Assembly: GCF_024385575.1 (NCBI RefSeq)
Contig: NZ_JANFMV010000005.1
Location: 62,001-126,000, forward strand
Length of the DNA stretch: 64,000 nt
Source: Rhizobium sp. NRK18
GTDB taxonomy: Bacteria; Pseudomonadota; Alphaproteobacteria; Rhizobiales; Rhizobiaceae
Direction of reading: 5' to 3'
Below the pieces are notes generated by a model. The model made no database searches, was not told the DNA's origin, and saw only the letters and a program-made list of their open reading frames with translations. The translations under genes and the position numbers were made by a program. Of this stretch, positions 33,860 through 42,273 are shown piece after piece; the first letter of the stretch is position 1, and the number at the start of each line of letters is the position of its first letter.

Positions 33860-34858
33860 GTGGCAATCGCTGCAGCAAGGCAAGACATTGCGGCCGCCGC
33901 CAATCATGGCTGGCCGCGCAACGAGGGCATCCCGCTCGACACCGGATGGGTCGCCGAACAACGCGTCAACCTGTCGGCCGGCGAGCGCCGCGTCGCGACG
34001 CTGCCCGGCCGGCGGACGGTGAAGAAGGACGCGCAGGCGGCCTGGCTCCTGAAGGCCGTGACCTGCATCGACCTGACGACGCTGAACGGCGACGATACGG
34101 CCGGCCGCGTCGAACGCCTCTGCGCCAAGGCGGCCAACCCGATCCGCGGCGACATCCTCCAGGCGCTCGGCATGGGCGACCGGCGGATCACCACCGGTGC
34201 GATCTGCGTCTATCACCGCTTCGTCAAGACGGCCGTCAATGCCCTCGACGGCACCGGCATTCCGGTCGCCGCGGTTTCGACCGGCTTTCCCGCCGGCCTC
34301 ATCCCGCACGAGCTGAAGCTCAAGGAGATCGAGGCCTCCGTTCGCGATGGCGCCAAGGAGATCGACATCGTCATTACCCGTGAGCACGTTCTGACCGGCA
34401 ACTGGCAGGCGCTCTACGACGAGATGCGCGACTTCCGCGCCGCGTGCGGCGATGCGCATGTGAAGGCGATCCTTGCGACCGGCGACCTGAAGACGCTGCG
34501 CAACGTTGCCCGCGCCTCGCTCGTCTGCATGATGGCCGGCGCCGACTTCATCAAGACCTCGACCGGCAAGGAAGGCGTCAACGCGACCCTGCTCGTCACG
34601 CTGGTCATGCTCCGGATGATCCGCGCCTATGAGGAAGCGACCGGATTCAAGGTCGGCTACAAGCCCGCGGGCGGCATTTCGACGGCCAAGGACGTCCTGA
34701 ACTACCAGTTCCTGATGAAGGAGGAGCTTGGCCGCGAATGGCTGGAGCCGGATCTGTTCCGCATCGGCGCCTCCAGCCTTCTCGCCGATATCGAGCGCCA
34801 GCTCGAACACCACGTCACGGGCGCCTATTCCGCCTTCAACAGACACCCGATCGGATGA
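33860..34858 (+). CDS. deoC: deoxyribose-phosphate aldolase DeoC
   Basis: This 332-residue class I aldolase splits 2-deoxyribose-5-phosphate into glyceraldehyde-3-phosphate and acetaldehyde. The active site is visible: Asp169 in KEIDIVI, Schiff-base Lys232 in ADFIKTSTGK, and the assisting lysine in GYKPAGG near 265. It carries about 60 extra N-terminal residues compared with the 259-residue E. coli enzyme, as is common in alphaproteobacteria. The start is GTG at 33860 with GGGAG upstream. The next gene begins 4 bases after the stop, so an operon with the ALDH16-type protein is clear. Confidence 0.94.
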   Translation: MAIAAARQDIAAAANHGWPRNEGIPLDTGWVAEQRVNLSAGERRVATLPGRRTVKKDAQAAWLLKAVTCIDLTTLNGDDTAGRVERLCAKAANPIRGDILQALGMGDRRITTGAICVYHRFVKTAVNALDGTGIPVAAVSTGFPAGLIPHELKLKEIEASVRDGAKEIDIVITREHVLTGNWQALYDEMRDFRAACGDAHVKAILATGDLKTLRNVARASLVCMMAGADFIKTSTGKEGVNATLLVTLVMLRMIRAYEEATGFKVGYKPAGGISTAKDVLNYQFLMKEELGREWLEPDLFRIGASSLLADIERQLEHHVTGAYSAFNRHPIG

Positions 34859-34862
34859 TGCG

Positions 34863-37247
34863 ATGAGTGTAGCAAGCTATTTTGACGACATGTCCTACGG
34901 ACCCGCTCCCGAAGCCGACACCGAAGCCCGCGACTGGCTGAAGCGCCACGAGGCGACGTTCGGCCACTTCATCAACGGCTCTTTCGTTTCCTCCGCCTCC
35001 GGCAAGAGCATCGAGACGTTCGAGCCCGCAACCGGCGCCCGTCTTGCCAGGCTCGCCAAGGGCGACAGGCAGGACGTCGACGCCGCCGTTGCCGCTGCCC
35101 GCAAGGCTCAAGGCCCCTGGGCAAAACTTCCCGGCCATGCCCGCGCCCGCCATCTCTATGCGCTCGCCCGCATGATCCAGCGCCATGCGCGGCTCATCGC
35201 CGTCGTCGAGGCGATCGACAACGGCAAGCCGATCCGCGAGACGCGCGACATCGACATTCCGCTCGCCGCCCGGCATTTCTACCACCATGCCGGCTGGGCG
35301 CAGCTGATGGAGACGGAGTTTGCCGACCAGCAGCCGGTCGGCGTCATCGGCCAGATCATCCCGTGGAACTTCCCGTTCCTGATGCTCGCCTGGAAGGTCG
35401 CGCCGGCGCTCGCGCTCGGCAACACCGTTGTCCTAAAGCCAGCCGAATTCACCTCGCTGACCGCACTGCTGTTTGCCGAACTGGCCGCTGCCGCCGGCCT
35501 GCCGGCGGGCGTGCTGAACGTCGTCACCGGGGAAGGGGAGACGGGGGCGCTGATCGTCGAGCATGAGGGGGTCGACAAGATCGCCTTCACGGGTTCCACC
35601 GATGTCGGCCGTCTGATCCGCGAAAAGACGGCCGGCTCCGGCAAGTCGCTGACGCTGGAGCTCGGTGGCAAGTCGCCCTTCATCGTCTTCGACGACGCCG
35701 ATATCGACGCCGCCGTCGAGGGCGTGGTCGACGCCATCTGGTTCAACCAGGGCCAAGTCTGCTGCGCCGGTTCGCGCATCCTCGTGCAGGAGGGCATCGC
35801 CGACACGTTCCATGCCCGGCTGAAGCGCCGCATGCAGACGCTTCGCGTCGGTCAGCCGCTCGACAAATGCATCGACATGGGCGCGATCGTTGCCCCCGTG
35901 CAATTGGAGCGTATTCGGTCGATGGTGGAGCAGGGCGTCGCCGACGGCGCGGAGCTGCACCAGGCCGAAATCGACCTGCCGGAAAAGGGCTCCTTCTTCC
36001 GCCCGACCCTGCTTGCCAAGGTGCCGACGGCTTCGATCGTCGCGACCGAGGAAATCTTCGGTCCGGTTGCCGTATCGATGACCTTCCGCACGCCGGACGA
36101 GGCAATCCAGCTGGCCAACCACTCGCGCTACGGGCTTGCCGCCTCGATCTGGAGCGAGACGATCGGTCTGGCGCTCTACGTCGCCGCCAAGCTTGCGGCC
36201 GGCGTCGTCTGGGTCAACGCCACCAATCTCTTCGATGCGGCGGCCGGTTTCGGCGGCAAGAAGGAATCCGGTTTCGGCCGGGAGGGCGGCAAGGAAGGCT
36301 GCTACGAATACTTGAAGCCGAAGGCCTGGGCGAACCTCAAGGCCCGCGGCGAAACGGCGGTGCCGGCGCTGCGTCCTGTGACCAACGAGTTCGCGGCACC
36401 GCTGATCGACCGCACCGCCAAGCTCTTCATCGGCGGCAAGCAGGCGCGGCCGGACGGCAATTATTCACGGGCGATCGTTTCGCCGAAGGGCAAGCTCGTC
36501 GGCGAAGTCGGCGAGGGCAACCGCAAGGACATCCGCAACGCGGTGGCCGCTGCGGTGAAGGCGTCCGGCTGGGCATCGGCGACCGCGCACAACCGCGCGC
36601 AGATTCTCTACTATATCGGCGAAAACCTCTCGGCCCGCGCCGACGAGTTTTCCGCTCGCATCGCCGCCCAGACCGGCCGCTCGGCATCGTCGGTGAGCGC
36701 CGAAGTGGAGGCCGCGATTGCCCGGCTCTTCACCTATGGCGCCTGGGCCGACAAGTATGAAGGCGCCATCCACCAGCCGCCGCTGCGCGGCGTGACACTC
36801 GCCATGCCGGAACCGCAGGGCGTCGTCGGCGTCATCGCGCCGCCGGAAGCGCCGCTCCTTGGCCTCATCAGCCTCGTGGCGCCGCTGATCGCCGTCGGCA
36901 ACCGCGTCGTCGCCGTGCCGAGCGAAGCCTATCCGCTGTCGGCAACCGACTTCTATTCGGTGCTGGAAACCTCCGACGTGCCGGCCGGCGTCGTCAATAT
37001 CGTCACCGGCTCCGCGCTCGATCTGGCAAAAACGCTCGCCGCCCATGACGAGGTCGACGCGCTCTGGGCGTTCGGCTCGGCAGAGCTGGCAAAGACCGTC
37101 GAAAAGCTCTCCGCCGGCAACCTGAAGCGCATCTTCACCGACAACGGCAAGGCGATCGACTGGACGAACCCGGCCCAGGCCGAAGGCCCCATGTTCCTGC
37201 GCAAGGCAACGGACGTCAAGAACATCTGGATCCCGTACGGCGAGTGA
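34863..37247 (+). CDS. two-domain aldehyde dehydrogenase (ALDH16-like)
   Basis: This 794-residue protein has two ALDH units. Unit 1 (residues ~30-510) is complete: PWNFPFLM, FTGSTDVGR, Glu266 in LELGGK, Cys300/Cys301 in NQGQVCC, EEIFGPVAV. Unit 2 (~520-790) resembles the coenzyme-binding half but has no GQxC nucleophile region, so it is structural. This layout is that of ALDH16, known in humans (inactive) and some bacteria (active). Placed 4 bases after deoC, it probably oxidises the acetaldehyde made by the aldolase, or another deoxyribose-derived aldehyde; that is inference. Confidence 0.88.
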   Translation: MSVASYFDDMSYGPAPEADTEARDWLKRHEATFGHFINGSFVSSASGKSIETFEPATGARLARLAKGDRQDVDAAVAAARKAQGPWAKLPGHARARHLYALARMIQRHARLIAVVEAIDNGKPIRETRDIDIPLAARHFYHHAGWAQLMETEFADQQPVGVIGQIIPWNFPFLMLAWKVAPALALGNTVVLKPAEFTSLTALLFAELAAAAGLPAGVLNVVTGEGETGALIVEHEGVDKIAFTGSTDVGRLIREKTAGSGKSLTLELGGKSPFIVFDDADIDAAVEGVVDAIWFNQGQVCCAGSRILVQEGIADTFHARLKRRMQTLRVGQPLDKCIDMGAIVAPVQLERIRSMVEQGVADGAELHQAEIDLPEKGSFFRPTLLAKVPTASIVATEEIFGPVAVSMTFRTPDEAIQLANHSRYGLAASIWSETIGLALYVAAKLAAGVVWVNATNLFDAAAGFGGKKESGFGREGGKEGCYEYLKPKAWANLKARGETAVPALRPVTNEFAAPLIDRTAKLFIGGKQARPDGNYSRAIVSPKGKLVGEVGEGNRKDIRNAVAAAVKASGWASATAHNRAQILYYIGENLSARADEFSARIAAQTGRSASSVSAEVEAAIARLFTYGAWADKYEGAIHQPPLRGVTLAMPEPQGVVGVIAPPEAPLLGLISLVAPLIAVGNRVVAVPSEAYPLSATDFYSVLETSDVPAGVVNIVTGSALDLAKTLAAHDEVDALWAFGSAELAKTVEKLSAGNLKRIFTDNGKAIDWTNPAQAEGPMFLRKATDVKNIWIPYGE

Positions 37248-37261
37248 TCTCGCTGTACGGG
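37232..37261 (+). repeat. stem-loop spanning the ALDH16-like stop codon
   Basis: CCCGTACGGCGAG (37232-37244) pairs with 37249-37261 at 12 of 13 positions plus one G-T, with a 4-base loop that contains the stop codon. There is no T-run after it, so it may protect the 3' end of the deoC mRNA rather than terminate transcription. Confidence 0.5.
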
Positions 37262-37417
37262 AACAGGCGTCGCATAGGCTGGACTGGATTGGTTCCATAA
37301 TTCAGATTATGCGATCAAAGCCCTGTAAGGGCTATCTAGTATTGCGACAGTTGGGCCAGTTAAAGATGAGACATTCCTTGCTCTTCAGGCTGAAGAAAGC
37401 CAACATTGGGGGCACGG

Positions 37418-37675
37418 ATGACCAAGAATAAGCATCTGCTGATCGTACTGGTCATCCTGGCATTTTTGCCGCAAGCCTTGTATTTCGTCGGCATGCCGCG
37501 TTCATTTTGGCTGGGTGCAACATTCCTTGCTCTTAACCTAATCGTCAGCGCCTATGGCGCGATCGAGCGTCAATATCGCCCTGCGTGGGTGATTTATGGC
37601 GCATCATGCATCGTCACATTTGCCCTCTCCGGAATGGCCAGCCCGATTAGCCTGCTTCTCGTCTTGCTAATGTAG
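37418..37675 (+). CDS. small hydrophobic membrane protein, function unknown
   Basis: This 85-residue protein is nearly all membrane: about three hydrophobic segments (HLLIVLVILAFLPQALYFV, SFWLGATFLALNLIVSAYG, and WVIYGASCIVTFAL running into ISLLLVLLM). I do not recognise a family. The ATG at 37418 follows a G-rich stretch at the right distance; a TTG 12 bases earlier is also possible. The gene is more A/T-rich than its neighbours and stands alone between the deoC operon and a hydrolase gene, which may point to separate acquisition. Confidence 0.6.
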   Translation: MTKNKHLLIVLVILAFLPQALYFVGMPRSFWLGATFLALNLIVSAYGAIERQYRPAWVIYGASCIVTFALSGMASPISLLLVLLM

Positions 37676-37767
37676 ATCTCGTTTCAAAGCTGAGCCGCAA
37701 ACAGCGGTTGCGAAATCGCAGCAAGCTCGCAATTGTCGCCTGACAATCAACCGAGCCCCGATTCTTC

Positions 37768-38535
37768 ATGAAATTTGAGAAGTTTTTCATTCCAAGCGGT
37801 GAGCGGGACATCCGGCTGGAAGTCGTCTCGGCCAGGCCCGTTCATGACGGGCCACTCCCCACGATTGTCTTCAATCACGGTTCCACGGGGCGCGGGCAGA
37901 ACAAGGCGTTCTACAGGCGAACGGTGAGCCCGGCAGTCGTTGCGAACTATTTCCTCGAGCGCGGATGGATGACGCTTTTCCCACAGCGCCGTGGCCGAGG
38001 AAAATCAGGTGGAGACTATGGTGAAGGTCTGGCCGTCGACGGCTCCGGCTATTCCTGCGATGCCGACATCGCCATTGCCGGCTTCGAGCGTGCGGTCGAG
38101 GATATGGACGCGGTTCTCCGCCATCTGAAAGAACGGCCGGACGTCGACAAGGACCGGATCGTCATCGGCGGTGTTTCGCGCGGCGGCATCCTGTCGATTG
38201 CCTATGCCGGCATGCGACCGGGCACATTCCGGGGCGCGATCAATTTCAATGGCGGCTGGCTCGGCAGAGCGTGCCCAAGCCATGAAACCGTCAATCCGCG
38301 CCTATTCGAACGCGGCGCCGCCTCCGGCATCCCGACACTCTGGCTGCATGGCAGCTACGACCAATATTATCGCATCAGTCATTGCAGGGGCAATTTCCAG
38401 ACGTTCCTGTCGGCTGGCGGACAAGGCACATTCGTAGCCGCTCCCATGGGGCACGCGCTGATGTTCAAGCCAGCGCTCTGGGAGTCCCATGTCGATCAAT
38501 ACATGGACGGCATTGCCAGTTCACGTTCACCCTGA
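37768..38535 (+). CDS. alpha/beta hydrolase (dienelactone hydrolase / S9-like)
   Basis: This 255-residue alpha/beta-hydrolase has an oxyanion-hole region FNHGSTGRG near residue 35, nucleophile Ser in IGGVSRGG (~136), Asp in LWLHGSYDQYY (~195) and His in PMGHALMF (~230). There is no signal peptide. It resembles acyl-peptide-hydrolase or dienelactone-hydrolase relatives; the substrate cannot be read from sequence. It stands alone and converges with the DMT transporter gene. Confidence 0.82.
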   Translation: MKFEKFFIPSGERDIRLEVVSARPVHDGPLPTIVFNHGSTGRGQNKAFYRRTVSPAVVANYFLERGWMTLFPQRRGRGKSGGDYGEGLAVDGSGYSCDADIAIAGFERAVEDMDAVLRHLKERPDVDKDRIVIGGVSRGGILSIAYAGMRPGTFRGAINFNGGWLGRACPSHETVNPRLFERGAASGIPTLWLHGSYDQYYRISHCRGNFQTFLSAGGQGTFVAAPMGHALMFKPALWESHVDQYMDGIASSRSP

Positions 38536-38550
38536 AGGGCGATCCGGCCC

Positions 38551-39432
38551 TCAGATCTGCTTGGGCTTCTTCAGCCCCAGACGGTATTCGCGCCAGACGG
38601 TGAACAGGCCCGCGCCGACGACGATGATGGCGCCGAGGATCATGTTCCAGGTGACGGTTTCACCAAAGACGGAAACGGCGATCAGGACGCCGAAGACGAG
38701 CTGGAGGTAGGTGAGAGGCTGGACCTCGACGGCGCTGAGCTCGCCATAGGCCTTGATCAAGAGGAAATGGCTGAGCGTGCCGCAGATGCAGAGCGCCGCC
38801 ATGAACGGCCAGTCCTCCGTCCGGATCGGCGTCCAGTAGAACGGGCCGACCAGCGTGATGGCCACCGCACCCGCGACGCCGGCATAGAAGACGCTGGTGA
38901 CCGCGCTGTCGTGACGGCTGACGGCGCGCGTGGCGATGCCGTAGAGCGCATACATAAAGCTTGCGACCAGCGGCAGGAGCAAAGTGATGTCGAAGCGGAC
39001 ATTGGTCGGATTGAGCAGCACCATGACCCCGATCAGGCCGATGACGACGGCGGCACCGCGTCGCCAGCCGACCTTCTCGCCCAGAAGCGGGATCGACAAT
39101 ATGGTGACGAGCAGCGGCGTGACCTGAAGGATCGCCTGCGACATGGCGAGCCCGGCGGTGGTGAATGCGAAGATGACGACGACGATCTCGCTCGACAGGA
39201 TGACCCCGCGGAAGATCTGTAGCAGCGGCCGTTTCGTGACCACCGCCTTTCTCAAGCCCTGGCGGGAATAGGCGGCAAAGACGGTGACGAAGACCGCGAA
39301 GGCCCAGAAGCGGATCATGGTGACCATGATCGGCGGGTATTTTGCGCCGAGATACTTCGAAAACGCATCCTGAACGGCAAAGATCGTCACGGCGGAGAGA
39401 ACGTAGAGATAACCGATCGTCTTGCTGTTCAT
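38551..39432 (-). CDS. DMT-family transporter (two EamA domains)
   Basis: This 293-residue inner-membrane protein has ten predicted segments arranged as two EamA repeats (start MNSKTIGYLYVLSAVTIFAVQDAFSKYL). The start at ATG 39432 matches the family; longer frames upstream are not hydrophobic. Such proteins export amino acids or metabolites. No ribosome binding site is evident. The next gene upstream on the same strand is scpB, 97 bases away. Substrate unknown. Confidence 0.87.
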   Translation of the reverse strand: MNSKTIGYLYVLSAVTIFAVQDAFSKYLGAKYPPIMVTMIRFWAFAVFVTVFAAYSRQGLRKAVVTKRPLLQIFRGVILSSEIVVVIFAFTTAGLAMSQAILQVTPLLVTILSIPLLGEKVGWRRGAAVVIGLIGVMVLLNPTNVRFDITLLLPLVASFMYALYGIATRAVSRHDSAVTSVFYAGVAGAVAITLVGPFYWTPIRTEDWPFMAALCICGTLSHFLLIKAYGELSAVEVQPLTYLQLVFGVLIAVSVFGETVTWNMILGAIIVVGAGLFTVWREYRLGLKKPKQI

Positions 39433-39529
39433 GGGGGAAATCTGGGCTTTGCGGGTTGGATGCGGCAGGCGGAGGAGCTTTGTGCCAAGTCTTCGCCGCT
39501 GTCCAGCGAAAGTATGGCTGACGAACCAA

Positions 39530-40243
39530 TTATTCGCCGGCGTCCGCCGCTGGATCGCCCTCCCCGCCCTCACCCGGATCGGCATCATCGGCGGCTGCGG
39601 CGAGCGCATGCCGGCTCAAGAGGCCCGCATCCTCCAGCGCCTCGATATCGGGAAGATCGCGCAACGTCGAAAAGCCGAAGGCGGAGAGGAAATGGCGCGT
39701 CGTGACATAGGTATAGGGCGCACCGGGCGTCGGGCTGCGCGGACCGGACCCGATGAAGCCGGCAGATCGCAGAGCGCCGATCATGTCGCGGCTGACCTCG
39801 CGCCCGAAGATGCGAGAGAGTTCGGCACGGGTGACCGGCTGGAAATAGCCGATCGCCATCAGCACCCCCGCCTCGAAGTCCGAAAGACTTGCCGGCAGCG
39901 GACGCGTCGGCACGCTTGCGGCCCGCACGGCGGCGCCGTAGCCGCCCCGGGTGCGGTGATGAAAGCCGCCGGCAACGGAGACGATGTCGTAGGGCCTGCC
40001 CTTCAGATCCTCGCGCAGGTCGTCGATCAGGAGATCGATGCTGCAGCCTTCGCCGACGACGCGGGCCAGAACGTCGCGGGTGACCGGCTCGGCGGAGGCG
40101 AAGATGACGGCTTCCACCCGCATCATCCATTCGCGCCACCGCGCCTCCGGCGGCAAGTCGGCGAGCTCGCGATCGATCAGCGGCTCATCGCCGCCGCTCT
40201 TCCTTCCGCTCCGCTGCGCCCGCATGCCGCTTGCCCCCGCCAT
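39530..40243 (-). CDS. scpB: ScpB-family protein without a ScpA partner
   Basis: This 237-residue protein has two winged-helix domains as in ScpB (WMMRVEAVIFASAEPVTRDVLARVVG; GVLMAIGYFQPVTRAELSRIFGREVSRDMIGALRSAGFI; TTRHFLSAFGFSTLRDLPDIEAL) and an acidic tail. ScpB binds ScpA and Smc in condensin. In alphaproteobacterial chromosomes scpB normally follows scpA; here its partner is a DUF1403 gene that ends 2 bases upstream. The start at 40243 leaves TAGCG-ATG with no separate ribosome binding site, implying translational coupling. This is probably a second ScpB; what it does with DUF1403 is not known. Confidence 0.85.
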   Translation of the reverse strand: MAGASGMRAQRSGRKSGGDEPLIDRELADLPPEARWREWMMRVEAVIFASAEPVTRDVLARVVGEGCSIDLLIDDLREDLKGRPYDIVSVAGGFHHRTRGGYGAAVRAASVPTRPLPASLSDFEAGVLMAIGYFQPVTRAELSRIFGREVSRDMIGALRSAGFIGSGPRSPTPGAPYTYVTTRHFLSAFGFSTLRDLPDIEALEDAGLLSRHALAAAADDADPGEGGEGDPAADAGE

Positions 40244-40245
40244 CG

Positions 40246-41196
40246 CTACAAACCGTAAATGCGGAAGCTGGTGCGGCCGGAAAGCTCGCGCACGCCGCCG
40301 AGCGTCTCCAGCCGCTCGAACAGCCGCCTTGCCGCCCAGCGCGACAGGTTGGCGCCGGGCGCGGCAGCGGACACGGCATCGTCCGAGAAGAGCTGCCGGA
40401 CCACCGTCTCGCCACCCTTGGTGCGCACCTTCGGGGCGATGGCGGCGAGCCTTTCCGCGCGACGGGCGATATCGGCGGCCAGTTGCAGCGCCTCGCCGCC
40501 GCCTTTCGAAATCGCCAGGAACACGGCACGGGCAAAGGCCGGCTCTCCGGGGGCGACACGGCCCCTGCCGCCAAGCGTGCGAAAGGCCGGTCCGTAACGC
40601 TCGGCCATCAGCAGCGGCACAGGCCGCGCCCAGCCCAGCTTGCGGGCGACCATCCAGTCGGCAAGCCACCAGGCGAGGACTTCGGCATCCGGCCGCATGC
40701 CGATGAGGCGCTGGACAAGCTCGGCGGCCACGAAAGGTGCCGGGCGCCGCGACTGGGCCATCTCCTCCACGAGGTCGACGATCGCACCCAGATCGCCCTG
40801 CGCCAGACCGAGATCATGGCAGAGTTCGCCGAGTTCCTTGCTACCAAGCCGAACGGATTCTCCGGCAAGCCGCCTGTAGGCGACGAAGATGGAGCCGGCC
40901 GGGCCTGGATCATCACAGGGCGCGCAGAGGAGCACGGCATCGCGCAAGGCATCCTCGTCTTCCCCCCTCCCCGCAAGGCGCACGGCGGAGGCGGCGCATT
41001 TCAGCGCCAGGCGGGCGCGCCAGCAGCCGGCCCAGTAGGGGTCGGCACGCACCAGCGCATCGAGCCCGGCAAGCGCGGATCCTGCCAGAAAGGCAGCTTC
41101 CGCCTCGCTCTCGACGCCGGCCACGGCGGTTGCCCAGCGCGGCAATAGCTGCACCGGTGTGGCCTGATCGGGCATGGGAAGCGCACGCGAATCCAT
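40246..41196 (-). CDS. DUF1403 family protein
   Basis: This 316-residue, alanine- and arginine-rich cytoplasmic protein has no signal peptide or membrane segment. It matches what I recall of DUF1403, a family largely limited to rhizobia and relatives and often placed beside scpB. Mostly helical, it ends with a winged-helix-like stretch (LSRWAARRLFERLETLGGVRELSGRTSFRIYGL), which might mediate DNA or protein contact. That length and C-terminal layout could allow a ScpA-like or kleisin-like role, but there is no direct evidence. It is translationally linked to scpB (2-base gap). Confidence 0.78.
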   Translation of the reverse strand: MDSRALPMPDQATPVQLLPRWATAVAGVESEAEAAFLAGSALAGLDALVRADPYWAGCWRARLALKCAASAVRLAGRGEDEDALRDAVLLCAPCDDPGPAGSIFVAYRRLAGESVRLGSKELGELCHDLGLAQGDLGAIVDLVEEMAQSRRPAPFVAAELVQRLIGMRPDAEVLAWWLADWMVARKLGWARPVPLLMAERYGPAFRTLGGRGRVAPGEPAFARAVFLAISKGGGEALQLAADIARRAERLAAIAPKVRTKGGETVVRQLFSDDAVSAAAPGANLSRWAARRLFERLETLGGVRELSGRTSFRIYGL

Positions 41197-41269
41197 GGGC
41201 TGGAGCGTAATGCAGGCGTGCGCTTTGCGCCATGCGGCGGATCGAGAACTGCACAGGCTTGTGTGCCTT

Positions 41270-42196
41270 TCAGGTCTTCAGGCCCGGATGCGTCTGCGGC
41301 GTCATATGCTCGCGGCAATGGTCGGCAAAGGCGCGCACGGTGACCGTGGTCCGGGCGTCGGCCGACGTCAGGAGACCGAGCTTGAGCGGCGGCAGCGCGT
41401 CGCGGATCGCCACATGGCGCAATGGCTTGCCGTCGGCGGAAAACGTGTTGGCGTAGCGGATGTTGATGATCGCGTAGCCGAAGCCGTTGGCGACCAGCGA
41501 TCGCATCACCTCCATGTCGCGCGTGCGCTCGGTGATCATCGGAGTGATGCCTGCGCCGGCAAAGAGCGACAGGAAATAGGCGGAGGAATGCGGCAGGTCG
41601 AGCAGCACCATTGGGTGCCCCTGTAGCTCGGCAAGCCACACGCTCTCGCGCCCGGCCAGCGGATGGTCGGCGGCCATCAGCACATAGGGCGGCAGGTCGA
41701 AGAGTGGTTCGAAGACGATATCGTCCGGGATGCTGAGCGCATAGCTCAGCGCCATGTCGAGTTCCGCATCCCGCAGCCCCTGCAGGACGCCCTCCTGATC
41801 GCGCTCCAGCTGGTGAAACTGCACGTCGGGGAAGCGGGTGCAGAAACCGCGCCTCAAATGCGGCATGACGACCTGCGCGAAGGTCAACAGGCAGCCGACG
41901 TTGAGCGGGCCCTGCACGCGGCCGGTCATCTCCCGCGCCATAACATTGAGCTTCTCGGCTTCGGCGAGAACCGCCCGCGCCTGTTCCATGAAAGTGCGGC
42001 CCGCCTGGCTGAGCTTCAGCCCGTGGGCATGCTTGCGGGCAAACAGCTGCAGGCCGAACTCGTCTTCGATACCGGCAATTGCGGTGGAAATCGACGGCGA
42101 TGAGACGTTGACCTTCTCGGCGGCGCGGGCGATCGAACCCTCCTCGCCGACGGCCACGAAATATTCCAGCTGGCGAAGGGTTATGCGCGAGGGAAT
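41270..42196 (-). CDS. LysR-family transcriptional regulator, probable ATT start
   Basis: This 308-residue regulator has the LysR helix-turn-helix (ITLRQLEYFVAVGEEGSIARAAEKVNVSSPSISTAIAGIEDEFG) and a C-terminal substrate-binding domain (~90-300). The only codon that sits right after a strong AGGAGG (42207-42202, 5-base spacing) is ATT at 42196, which would give a normal LysR N-terminus (M-PSRITLRQLEYF). The alternative is a TTG at 42250 with no ribosome binding site, adding 18 residues. It lies downstream of DUF1028 on the same strand and may regulate the FMO-RidA-DUF1028 genes. Confidence 0.85.
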   Translation of the reverse strand: MPSRITLRQLEYFVAVGEEGSIARAAEKVNVSSPSISTAIAGIEDEFGLQLFARKHAHGLKLSQAGRTFMEQARAVLAEAEKLNVMAREMTGRVQGPLNVGCLLTFAQVVMPHLRRGFCTRFPDVQFHQLERDQEGVLQGLRDAELDMALSYALSIPDDIVFEPLFDLPPYVLMAADHPLAGRESVWLAELQGHPMVLLDLPHSSAYFLSLFAGAGITPMITERTRDMEVMRSLVANGFGYAIINIRYANTFSADGKPLRHVAIRDALPPLKLGLLTSADARTTVTVRAFADHCREHMTPQTHPGLKT

Positions 42197-42273
42197 GACG
42201 GCCTCCTGCCGATGTCTGCTTCGGGAAAAGCTAAGCCAATCGGCAGGCAAGCGTCAAGAAAGGCGAATACGCC

